Shown here in pieces: positions 1-12,300 of a DNA stretch of 64,000 bases. Position numbers and translations under genes: made by a program. Under the pieces are notes generated by a model. The model had not been told where the DNA came from. It saw nothing but the letters and a program-made list of their open reading frames with translations, and ran no database searches. The stretch lies in assembly GCA_964019055.1 (NCBI GenBank), contig OZ025207.1, forward strand, positions 10,057,548-10,121,547. Direction: 5' to 3'. Within the stretch, counting starts at the first letter, position 1. Each line of letters begins with the position of its first letter. Source of the DNA: Anthopleura xanthogrammica (lineage: Eukaryota; Cnidaria; Anthozoa; Actiniaria; Actiniidae).

Positions 1-2494
1 CTCTATAGGCGAGATAATTAGCTGGGTATGTACCACGTAAAGATAAAAACATTAGAAAAAAAACACCAAGAAGCACGCGCAATTTCAAAGATTGCTATGC
101 ATACAATAAGATAGGCGTCCCCTTTTTTCATTTTGAAATTAAAATTTTAAAAGTATGAGGCCAAATTTGATTGCGTCGAAGAAAGCCCTAACACTTTATT
201 AAATGATGAGTTGGAATTGCTTAACAAAGCATTCAAACTGTGATCGTTTGACGAAAAAGAAATCACTTTTTTTTTGGAAGAACGGTAGAAATATTTTTGA
301 GGTTGTCTGGAGGGGATCGCCCGTGATCAACAATAAATAAATCAATCGCTATTTTAAATTTCTATTTTAAATTTCTTGTAACAAGAACTTTCCAAATTCA
401 TAAACTATTTATAGTTTAAGAGCCACGTCTGCCCTTCCTCTCGTAATCCTCTTACTGTGGTTGTATTATTTCTGATAAATATTGCCGAAAATTCCCACTG
501 TAAACGTGCTAAGATTCTGCGTTTCGATCAGTGGAGATCTTTCTTTTTCTCTCTTTTGTGTTGACAGCTGTGAGTCGCATGTACAACGTATGTTTTCATA
601 AATGGAATGTAATCGAAGTTCATCTGAATACACAGTAGGAAGCAGCGGAAAAACAATGTTACAATTAAATACAATAGGAAAAACGCGAGACAAAAAACAA
701 ATACGCTAGGCCTAAAGCGCAAAATCTTAAGAGATGATGCTTTGGGAAAAAAATATCAATGCATTAACCACAAGGTCGCTGTTCGTTCTTCCGAACTTCT
801 TCTGGACAAAACCCACTCTCTTGGTGGTTTATTTTTCTCCTTCTTCGTGGAAAGTTTTTAAAATTTAATTATGAAATTATCTTTTCGCACGGTATGAAAA
901 TTATTTACTTATTATCTCCTATGTTGTTGCGTCTTGTGTCCACAAGACTTTAACACACTCGGTTAATAGCCACTGAAATTTTTTTAACTGTAATTTCATT
1001 TAAAGTTGGTAGAAATAATTTTAACAGTTGTTTATTAACTTTACAATAATAGTTTTTTGTACAAATAAGAATTCCAATCCTCAATGGAGGGGTGAAAATC
1101 CTTAAACGTAAAAAATATTGGAGTATATAATTTCAATTTGATGTTAAAACGTCTCCAAAGTGACGCACGGTTTATACAAACTTTCAAAAAAAAAAAGTAT
1201 TCGTAAAAGGTTTTTTCGGACGAACGTTTTGATGTTTAATCTTGGTTTTATTTGCTGTAGATTTTTGTCAATGTTGATCTTATTTATCGCCAAAGTACAA
1301 GGTGCTAATGAAATCTAAATCTAAACTGCCCATCATTTTGAGCATTAAACAAATAAATGCCTCGTTTCGAGCTCAAGCTCTACAAACATATCGACAAAAA
1401 AACGTTTCATCAAGACGAAACCAAATCCACTACAGAACTTAATTCTAACTCCTTATGGTCCAACATCGCCTTTTTCTCAAGTTTCACACCGTAATTTGTA
1501 GCTATCGAAGCACTAAATCAAGAGAGAACTGTTTTGAAATTACGTTGTCACTCTTTGGGCTCTTATCAGAGGGGAAATATTGATCAACAGTTCTTGTGTA
1601 AAGTCTTCAAACGGTGTCCCATAAGGTTGATTACATTTTAGTTCCTGGAAATATTTTAGGAGTGACAGATTCGTTCGCGAGTCTAGTGGGAACGGTAAGT
1701 GGATAATTGCACTGAATGATTTACAGGAGATAGAATTTATCTTATTTGACGTGGTATAACCGTTTGGAACGCCATGGGAAATCGTTAGCGATTTGTAATG
1801 AAGATGAATCAGCTGAAATAAAAAGAAACTTCTGAAATTGTCGCTCACATTTTGCATTTCTTCGAAGGACTTTTATTCTCTTTTACGAAAAGATTATATC
1901 TTTTTTTAACTCGTAAATCAATCCAATCAATGATCTATTGCATTTTTATCTATTGCGCAAAATGTTTTAAAAATACCTTATTTTATAACTTTAATTTCAT
2001 TGGCATTGATGGTATCCTAGCAACCACTAACTGATAAGAAAGTTGATGTTAGCTAGTGATAATACTGATGACCCTATAATACTTCATCTATTCTACATTA
2101 CTTAGAATATTGTGACTAAAAATAACCTCCATTATCAGAGCTGATAAAATCTCGGCCAATTTTCAGCATTTTTAGTGATAATCTGTGTAGCCTGGCCTTC
2201 AAATTGGAAGAGAAGCCTTGGGATCTAAGTGTCAATTCTTATTCACTTAGTTTTCGTACACAGGGCCATTTCTCAAAGAAAAGGCATTTGAACAAGTTAA
2301 TAATAACATCCACGATGCAATTGCCTTTGTGTTGTCAGTGAATTCGAAATCCTTTTTTTTTAAAGTGATACTTCATCTGGCGCGCCTCGGAAGCTATCAA
2401 GATTGTTTCTCTCTTATGTAAATAGAATACTTATTCATTAAGAACACACTCATATTTCTTCTTAGAATAGGCACGTATTTAATTCCCTGCACGA

Positions 2495-2625
2495 CCAAAA
2501 ACGTCTCATTTCAGATCAAATGTAATTCCCTTGAGTATTATTACTTTCTTTCCAGTAACGCTTTACAAGAAAGTAATGTAGTTATGCTTTCAATGACACA
2601 TCTTATTCAGTCTCAAGAAATTTGA
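2495..2625 (+). mobile_element. MITE family A, copy 1 (degenerate)
   Basis: Recognisable by the left arm (CTCATTTCAGATCAAATG, then TTCCCTTGAGTATTATTACT) and a decayed right arm ending in TCTCAAGAAATTTGAAAA. It is the most diverged of eight copies in the window. Confidence 0.5.
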
Positions 2626-2799
2626 AAATAATTTTTCAAAACTTAGATCGGCTGGAAAGGTGTACTGATGTTAGTGTTGTTATTGCTGGTGTGGTTGGAG
2701 GTGGTCTTGGTAGTGCTCTTTATGGAATTTTCTGTAACATGATACCGATAGAAGTGAAACTTATTATGAGAGTTGCGTTTGTCAATATTTGTATCTTTG

Positions 2800-2979
2800 A
2801 GCTTGGGCGTAGTGTTTCCTAATTTCAGACCACGTGTCATTCCCTTGAGTATCATTTCTTTGTTTAACGGTTGCACATGAGAAGACACATAAATATTGAT
2901 ACAACTCAAACAACGAATCTTATATTATTCTCAAGGGATTGACACTTGGCCTAAAATGGAGCAAGCTAAAAGGGTCTAT
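2800..2979 (+). mobile_element. MITE family A, copy 2
   Basis: Nonautonomous inverted-repeat element. The left arm reads GGGCGTAGTGTTT then ATTTCAGACCACGTGTCATT; the right arm reads CTCAAGGGATTGACACTTGG and ends near AGGGTCTAT. The centre carries the family signature GATACAACTCAAACAA. No open reading frame. Confidence 0.75.
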
Positions 2980-3310
2980 GAACTCGAATGACCAGAGCTC
3001 ATCTTAGGTGAACTTAGTCATTAAATTATCATTAACTTATTACAAATTGTTAACAACCCTAATATTAGTGAAAACAGGGGGAGGTTTCCTGGGTGAACTT
3101 CCACCCACTTACTGCCCAGGGAGGAATACTTCGAAAATGCATTTTAAAAAATGCAAATTTGAAGATGTAAATTTTAAAAATTTCCTGAACAACATGCTCC
3201 GACCCCTCCAGAAACCTACGCATTCTGCAAACTCTGCATTTTCTCCTGGAGACGACCCCACAACTCAAAATTCTAGATCCATAAAACTAATATACTCATT
3301 GTACTTACAG

Positions 3311-6300
3311 TTTGAGGAATTCTTGGAGGAGAATTTAGCGAATCAAGGTGAAAAATGGTGTGTGGTAACAGACGGAGAACTAACGTTAAGACATTATCTA
3401 CACTGCGACGCCATCAAGAAGAAACTAAAACTTTCACACAACTTCTACACGTTTTATGACCTCAGAAGAGAGTTTAGGAAAATCGCCAAGAATGGGACGG
3501 AATTTAACAGTCTTGAAGATATTATCTCCTGTATCCTTTTGTTGTCTTTGGTTTTTGATGAATCTGTTGAAAATGAGTGGAAATCTTATAAATATTTGAA
3601 TAGGAAAAGATATGGAAAATGAAACAGCATTGAAATGGATTGCAGCAGATCTTTTTTCGCATTTCAGACCACGTGTCATTCCCTAGAGTATTATTTCTTT
3701 GTCAAATGGTTGTGTATGAGGAGACACATGAATATGGATACAACTCAAACAAAGAATCTTATTCTCAAGAGGACGACACGTGGTCTGAAATGGAAAAACG
3801 TTATTCCCAAGCTAGAGAGCTATAAAAAACTTTATTCATGAATTCTTGGTTTGAAAGCATTTAGAACGACGAAATTTTAAAAGACAAATGGTATATCCAT
3901 TATAGACCACTAATTTTTGGAAAATATTCTACGAAAAACAAAAAACAAAAAAGTTTTTTTGTTTTGCTTTTTTCCTACATGGCGGCTATTACGTCACATA
4001 ACGTCATATACGACCAGACTCGGCGTCCAGTTCCTCCAAACGTTGTGTCATTTGGTATACTTTGTTAGTAAACTTCTATATTATAAGTGTTTTTACTACA
4101 TCCATTCGCCATGTCATGATGCCCAAAGGCAATGACTATGATTCTAAAATTGGACAACATGGCGTCAATGGCCGAGTCTTTAGAAGACTATACACCATTA
4201 CGTCTTGGAACCACTACCACCAAAATGCTCTTCGAATGCCTTTTTCTTATTTAAATGTTTGGACTCCTTTGGGAGTCGCAAGGTAATTGTCAATAAAAGG
4301 AACTACGGAAAGGATTCTGGTGGTATTGGTATCAAGCATAATCAGGGAATCGAGAATTGCTATTGTGAATGTATTATGCACTAGTTTGAATGGTACATAC
4401 AAGGAGCAGTTTTCGTATAATTATGTAAAGCTCGCGGCAAGAACGCGGTCGCGACACGGCAAGCCACTGCCGCCAGACTAACACATTGCGCGAGAATCAA
4501 ATGCCAGAAACAGGGCATGAACACGGCGCGGGCAGTCACGCCCAGGCTGATCACATTTCGCGAGAAAAAAAATCACCCAATCAAAGTTTCAAAAAGCATC
4601 ACAGACGCGGAAAGGCACACATACGGCACCAAGCTTTTTACAGTCATACGAAACCTACTCCATATGTTATGGCAAGTGTGATCAAAATGAAAGTTTGAAG
4701 CAGTAGCACCATGGCTACTGGACCCTTTTTTCTCTGGGCGTAATGTTTTTTTTCTTTCTATTTCAAACCACCTCATTCCCTTGAGAATTATTACTTTGTT
4801 TACTAGTAACGCTTGAGAAGATACATTGATATGGATGGACTTATATAAAAAACCGTATACCCAAGGGGCATGAAATGATACAACATTACGAACAAAATTG
4901 AAGGGTCTCTATGCGCAATGCCAAAGCACCAAGTCTGTCACTTTCTTAAATTATCTACTGTAGTAATACATATAGCACAGCAGACATTTGTCACTCGACA
5001 TTTTTATACCTTATTCCTTAACATAGGAACAGATTGTAATATCGATACAAATAACAATAATCCAGCTGGTCTGGACTATTGCAGGCTCATGGGAAATGCC
5101 ATGCAGTACTTAATTAGTAAAGGTAAGAAATGTAGTTTGGGATCCCTGTGGTATTAACAGGAGTGTCTGATTCTGCTGAAGCCCTACCTAAGGCATTACT
5201 TCGAAGTATTCTAAAAATACATGTGATTTAATATCAGACATCTTTAAAAAATATTGACTATTGGGCTTGTCAGTTGTGAATTTGGGTCGCGCCCATGGGT
5301 GCGGAATTTTAAGGAATCAATTACTGAATCTCCTTTGGGAGAATACGAAATTCCTAAGGTAATAAATGTTTTTAGAGATTTACAGGAAATAGTGTTTTTT
5401 TTCTATGGTTTAACTGGCCCTTAAATTAATATAAGTTCGACAAAGCTTTATAGGGAGAAACGTCTGTATGTGTCTCCCTTTTTCTAGCTTCCCTTTATTC
5501 GTTTTCATACTTTTTCTCTTTTGGAGCCTCAGTGTCAGAAAAGATCTATCTTAGATTCTCTAGTTCCATTAAAATAATGCATCCTGCTCGAGGGCAAACC
5601 ATCATTGTCATTACATTCTATAGTCAAGCCCAAGATGACGGAATACCAGACTAGGAGGAGTTCTGAAATTAATGTACAGAGAGAACTGAGTCGCATACAT
5701 CTAATTGATTACCAAGTCAATCTCTCTTCGCTGTTTAAAGATCAAGGCGTATATCGACCAAACCTTTGTCAAAAGAGTTCAAGTTTAGAAGTGTTAATTC
5801 AAACTTCTGTCAGTCTCTTGTCAAGAGAGGTGAAGCGTACAAGGTTAAGTAGGAAGTTTGTGTCTAGACAGGCAGTGACAGGGGTCAGGAATACGACTGT
5901 GCGAGTTAGATGTGTTGTGATAGCTCATACAAAATGCTGTTAAAAACAAATGGAGATGTCAAGGTCAGGCTACACTCCCTATCAATCGCCTTTTATTGGT
6001 GCTAAAACTACTATCATTCAGTTCCATAATCCTCAAAAATGTCGGAAAATGTTTGTTCACCGGGAACACAAGGAATGACCCTTGAAATATTGCGTAAATC
6101 AGTAAATACGCGCATGCGCACTAAGATAAAAATTCATATTTTGCAATTTGTAAGTAGTGACATCGATGCTAAAATAACTCATCTTCACATTCTTAATTCT
6201 CAGAAATACCGACTTGTGTTTGTTTAACGGGATCATACGCATATAGTCACCCTTGAGCTTTTGCAGTAAACAGTTGATATGCGCATGCGCAGTGACTCAA

Positions 6301-9300
6301 AAATTCTTTTGTCATCAACATGGTTTACCTAATTCCACTCAAGGACGTGTTTATGGACTGTTATTTTGTCTCCAATCGCACACTGTGGTAGATTTAAACC
6401 CAAAACCGGTACACCAAACCATCAAATGCGCAAAAACCTTATCAGAACCACAACACCATTATCACAATGTAAATAGCACCACCATCACCACCTTCACCAC
6501 TTAAACCACAATAACCACATGCACAACCACCAAGAACCTCCAGCAAGATAACAGATAGCAAAACCACTCTACCTGCGACTGTTAACTTGAAATTATTTCC
6601 ATCTAGAAATTTCACTTGATAATTAACCCGATAACTGATTCTTTTTACAGGTCACGTATTTAAGGAACCCGAGAAGATTAACGCAAAATATGAGCCCGGA
6701 CCGTGGTGCGTAACCTTGTCTTTAAAGACCTATAAAATTGATGATAAGTACAAGTGCAGCCTATAAATACTGTATATAAATGGAGCCGAAAAAATCTGGC
6801 TTAGAACGGAATTATATAAAGCAGTTATAGGCCGCAATCGCACTTATCTTCTCTATCATGCTGCTGAAAGAACAAATTCAATGCTCCGTGCGGGAAGCGC
6901 CCTATGCACATTTTATTGTTCTACTTATACGTTGGTGAGGTCATCTCCTTGCGCATTGTTAAAAGCCGCAAATAGAAACATGTCATGTAAGCATGAAATC
7001 AACATGACTTTTCCAAGCCAAAACGTGAACGAAAATGTCTTAAATCTAATTTATCGGTGGAATTTCATTAAAGTAAAATGGCGCGCGCTCTGTCGCTGAA
7101 GCATATAAACTAACTCGGAGAAAACGTTAGTACATTTGACAATAAAGTGACATGCGTTTGCGCATGATTTCAGGAAGTATTGTAGCTATTAATGGAAGAA
7201 GATTAAAGTGAAAATTGATCAAGAATTCTTTTTTGACGCTTAGTATGACAAAGTGTTAGCGCAAGCACTTCAGAGCGAAGGAAACATGATCCCAACAGCT
7301 ATTGACAGCGATAGTGTGACGATTCTTTTAAATAGAGTGCGTGCAACTTAGGCAGTGAAAATTATATGCGCGCAAGTCACCACATTACACGCGCGCACTA
7401 TTGTAATCAACTCCACTTGCTCTTAGAGGATAATTTGACCGAGCAGAATTATCTAATGGCTGCATTAACGGTTGACGATTTGTCTGCCAAGTTTACCATG
7501 TAAACCTGAGCCACCTTTCTCGTGCGCTGTAATCGGATTTCCTTAATTAAAACAGTGGTTTCTATTCGTAAAGCGAACCCATGTAATCCCAGATAAATTG
7601 CTTTAACACAAGACTCCAGCAGCGTCGGCGTTTGCTTCCTTTTTACCAAATCTTTCCGCAGTCATTCTGGCTTTTTTTAACCGTTTTCTGACCATTTTGA
7701 CCCCTTCTTAAATTATTTATGAGCGTCTGTTTATTTATAGCATTGGCCCTGTGTTAGACGAGACGGTATTACGAGCAAGAGGACTCCCTTGGCAAGCATC
7801 GGATCAAGATGTGGCGAACTTCTTTCGTGGGCTCAATATAATAAGGTGAGTTGGAGATAAAAATATGAAACATTTCTAAACTTGAAACTTTTCTAAACTG
7901 AAAAACCTGCAGCGAACTTTTTTCATAAGGTGTGTCAAATATCATGAGGTGCGCTGAAAACATGGAAACGACAAGGGAGATTGAGAAGTTTAAAAAAAAC
8001 GTTTTTAGCCAGTGAAATATTGTTTCAACTTTCTCACTCGTTTATTTTGCAGTTTTTTTTCTTCAAAATTTTTTTGACACAATTGGACTCTTGCACTCTT
8101 GTCGTCGTTATTTTTTCCTTTCTAGTTTCGCTTTCTTCAAACTACATTCTACCTTCACTTTTGTAATATATAATTACATAAATTTAGGCAAATATAATAC
8201 TGTTTCCCTAAGATCTTAGTTTTTAAAGGTTAACTCTGTATTTCCTAATGATTTTATATAGAGACAGATTTTGTCATGAAATATTTTCCCAGACACCAGA
8301 CAGGGAAAATATGCCTTGTCAACACGCAAGTGAGCAACTGAAGTGTTTTGAAGTTAAAAACGACTCTAATGAGCAGCCAATCGATGGCCATATACTTTGA
8401 TAAGATTATATCATTACACGATGGAGTGTCTAAATCCCAAACACTCTTGTAAACAGGAAAAAGATTTCAATTTAACAAAGAAAATCTCAATTAAAAATCA
8501 AAAAATTGGATTAAAAATCAAGATGGTTGAAAATGAATTCAGGATCGGATATTTTTATTTTGAAAGCTGAACGTTTCAATAGTTTTGTTTTTGGCATGAA
8601 ATCAATAGAATGACGATCATTAGATAAGCACCACTTGACCCAAAGCACCCCGCTCGAATTGATTCCGCATTCAATTACAAAACAAGGCCTCGTGCTGTGC
8701 GTTTGTTCGAAGGAACCACAGGAAGCCCATAACAACAACTCTACCAAAACATCTTTCTTTAGAAAATCTAGGGAATATCCGTCTACTGAAATATTTGGAA
8801 GAGTTATTTTGCTGTTCAAATTTTTCAAAATTCAAGAGCTTAAAGGAGCCGCCGCTTGTGGTCGATACGACTTCCTACCCCTGAACGATTAATGAGGGGT
8901 CGATAACATGAGGTTCAACTTTCTAAACAACAATATTGTTAGCGACCGCCTCTGGTCGATTCGACTTCCAAACCGATCGCACACAAAAAGGTTTGACCAT
9001 CTCTGAACGATTAACGATCGGTCGATAACATGAGGTTCAACTTTCAAAATGTGTCTTGACTGGGAATCAGTTTGATTGTCTCGGAGAAACGACCATTCTA
9101 TTCCAACAGACCGAACGATCGACAACGAAGGGTTCATTTCCCTTATTTATTTCCAATGTTTCTGACCTACAATCGGCTCCAAACAGGCTTTGAAATCTAA
9201 TTGACAATATTGTTAGTAGTTGAATATCTGATATCTACTCGAGTTCCGATTCCTCTCCTGAATCCCACTTCGCTGTAATACAAACATCCCTGAGGAAGGT

Positions 9301-12300
9301 CTAGCTCAAAACAAGAATTATCATGAAATGAAAAACAACGCAAACTTGTTTTGCTCACTAATAATATCCACCCTTTATTTTTGGAAAAGTGAAAACCGTC
9401 GTCAAGACAACGAAACGAGCTGATTATAATAGGGCTGTTAAGTTGTGACGTATTTCCTGGTCCAATTGCTCACAAAACCGCTAAAATAAAGCGGAAAATA
9501 TTCGCAATTATTTAACTTCTCCCTGAAATAATTAGAACTTTGGGCAACAAATCCTGTCTTAAAGAAAAAGGTAAGAAAATCTTTATGAAATGCTTTTTAT
9601 TTTGGACCCGGAAGTCGTTTTTTCATTCGATTAACGTCACAATCAAACGCTCTATAATCAAAATTTATGAAGAATATTGGAATATTTATAAACTAGTATA
9701 AAGCTGTTTCGAATTTAATCAAGAATATGAAATAAAAACCGTAGAAATCAATAGAATAATACCAATTGAGATTTAGGATAAACCAAATAAAAATTATTTC
9801 TCTAGTCTAAACAAAGATTAAAAAAAAGATTAGGAAAAAACGTCGGAGTTATATTTTGCACACTTCTTATAATCATTAATAATATATGACATTCTTTTTC
9901 AAGGTTTTTAGACGTGTTTGTTCAGTTCTAAACTTTGTTTTGCTATTTTTAATAAAATATTTGGTAATTTGCTCTTAGCTTCGAGGGTTTGGGATCTCAC
10001 AAGTGTTACTAGACAGTTTTTCTCCAGGCAAGATTTTGAGAAAAAAAGCGATAATTTTTCACAGACAATGAGTGGCAGCGTTTGTTTTGAAGACATACTG
10101 AGAAGCTTTCTTAGATACAACATCAGCGTGGGTATTGGACATTTGTCAGAGCTGGACATGGGGTCTTATTTTTCTAACGACAGAATACAATATACACAAA
10201 AACTTGGACTCTTTGGATTTTGTAAACAATAGTTTTTGCAGCTTGAAAACAAGTGTTGTGAAAGATGTCACGATTGTGAGTCTTCTTCAAGTCAAAATAT
10301 TCGTGTATTCACGTCATAAAATAAATTTACCGGAATCTAGATCAGCCAAAGCATTCCTTATTCTTGTACTATTTTATAACGAAGCTCACATCAATGATTT
10401 CAGTGTCGTACGAAAACGTATCGCAGGCGTGCGGAAAGCATTTCCAAAAAGGCGTGGGAGATATCTTATAGTTTTCAACGCTTTCTTGATAGATAAAGAC
10501 CGAAAAAATTTCATTAGTTTCTATTTACAAGTATTTGCCCTCCTAGTAGGTAGGCTATACGTCAATATGATTTAAGCTTTTCTTAAGGGTATAAGAAAGC
10601 ATCTTGTTTAAAACTAACGCCCTCGCACTGTCGACCCACTCGCAACATATTTGATTGGCCTACAAATATAGTTAGTAAAGAAATCGTCTCCCTAAGCAAT
10701 ATTTTTATTAAGCGTCTCTCCTTATTTACTAGGTAGATTTTCTCTCTTGTGATGGGAGAGAAGAGAGCTTAACTTTCCTTCAAGTTTGATTTAATTATAT
10801 TTAATATATTGACCTAGTCAGTCCCGGGTTCAAAGATTTCTATTGTATGACGGGAAGACAAGAGTAGCGGGCTGTAGGACACGTAAGGTTTACGAACCAC
10901 TCACTTGTAAACGATTTGGAAACGCTAACAACAGACGCTCTACGCGAAAAAACAGGTATAATAATAATTGAAATAACTTCCAACTAGGCATAGAAGTAAT
11001 TTTAGCAGGTTATCTTCTGTTTCAAGTGGTTGTAATTGATAATAATATTAAGGTGGACTTGGAAGGTGTTTTCAACAATCATATTTTACAATCCACTTGA
11101 TCACGTCCTTGTTTTGATAGCTTTTACTTCACTAGAACTCCATTTCAAACTTATCAACTCTTAAGTCTGATATTCCTAAAGTTTTCTGATAATCAAGGAG
11201 AAGATAGAGCAAGTAGATTCTCACTTCACATCAAACTAATCCATAAGAGAATATTCCTTGTAGAACTTGTATATATGTATGTATATATATGCATATTTAT
11301 TCTGCTGGATTCGTCTATGCATAATCTACTGAACCGTGACTCTGATCACTTGAAAACATGATTCCTTAATTCTACTCTAAAATGTTTTCTAAACATTTTC
11401 AAACATGCCGAAATTTCAATTTTTTTTAAATAGATTGAGGGATATTATTAATTATAATTTATCGTTATTGTGATTTTGAGAGTTAAGAGAGCTTAAAGGA
11501 ACTCGTTCAGTTAAGACAATAGACTCATAGAATATATTGTAGAGTAGAGCGTTGACAATTTTTTCCTGTTTTGAGTTGTAGTTAAATTGATTCTATATTT
11601 TCAATAGAATTAATTCTTACAGAATTGAAAAGGGAAGAATAATACACTCGTTAGTGGGAGAGCAGAATGTTTTTTGTTTTTTTTCATATATGGAGTCACT
11701 TGTAATCCTCCTCCCCTCCCCTCCCATATCTGGATACGATCTGACCAAAGGCATCGAAAATGTATCTTAAGGAATCTATGTGCTTCTACTGTATGCGTCT
11801 TAAAACATTTTTCAAAGCACGCTTGATAATTGAATGCGAATTCAAGTCTGATTATTCACGAATGGGCGGTACTCTGGTCTACTAGAGTATCAATGACAAT
11901 AGATGAACTCATAACACTCTAGACCATGTCGAAGACCAAAAACATATAAGAATCGTTACTAATATATATACATAGGGACCAGATGTAAAGGTGATAATAA
12001 CAATATGACTAGTCTCATTGATCAAATTAATCGTTACGCTGTTTTGATAAAGTTGTATTGAAAATTTGCTTTATTCATTGTATCGCCAGAGGAGGGATAG
12101 CCTTCTGTTTGAATATGCAAGGAAGAAGAAACGGTGAAGCCTTCATTCGATTCGAGAGCGGAGAACATAAAGATTTGGCCTTGAAAAGACACAAGATGCA
12201 TTTGGGAACTCGTTATATTGAGGTGAGTTTGAAATAAGTCTAGAAATAGGAGGTAAGAAAGGAGGGCGACGGTTTAGATGACTTAAGAATTGACCCGTGA

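Larger units (their letters stand above)
1..3310. other. No gene recognised; probably upstream intron or 5' part of ESRP
   Basis: AT-rich sequence with no exon I can assign on either strand. The N-terminal part of the ESRP DnaQ-like domain that should precede the exon at 3311 was searched for by eye and not found, so those exons are either missed or left of the window. The only structured content is two copies of a small inverted-repeat element near 2.5 and 2.9 kb, listed separately. A minus-strand open stretch at 1540-1857 has a good splice acceptor in front of it but matches no family I know. Confidence 0.5.

Noticed and set aside
1540..1857. Minus-strand exon-like frame with acceptor TTTTATTTCAG
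   Set aside because: No recognisable motif, no partner exons and no continuation; kept only as a remark.
3008..3310. Upstream extension of the ESRP exon frame to an ATG at 3008
   Set aside because: The stretch before 3311 lacks ESRP similarity, and a good acceptor (GTACTTACAG) ends at 3310, so it is intron read-through.
8511..8828. Minus-strand 105-codon frame in ESRP intron
   Set aside because: Composition is protein-like but shows no motif, and it overlaps repeat-like flanks; insufficient support for a gene.
9918..10575. Overlapping plus-strand frames and an antisense frame
   Set aside because: Both strands are open over the same stretch, no family is recognised and the frames conflict.
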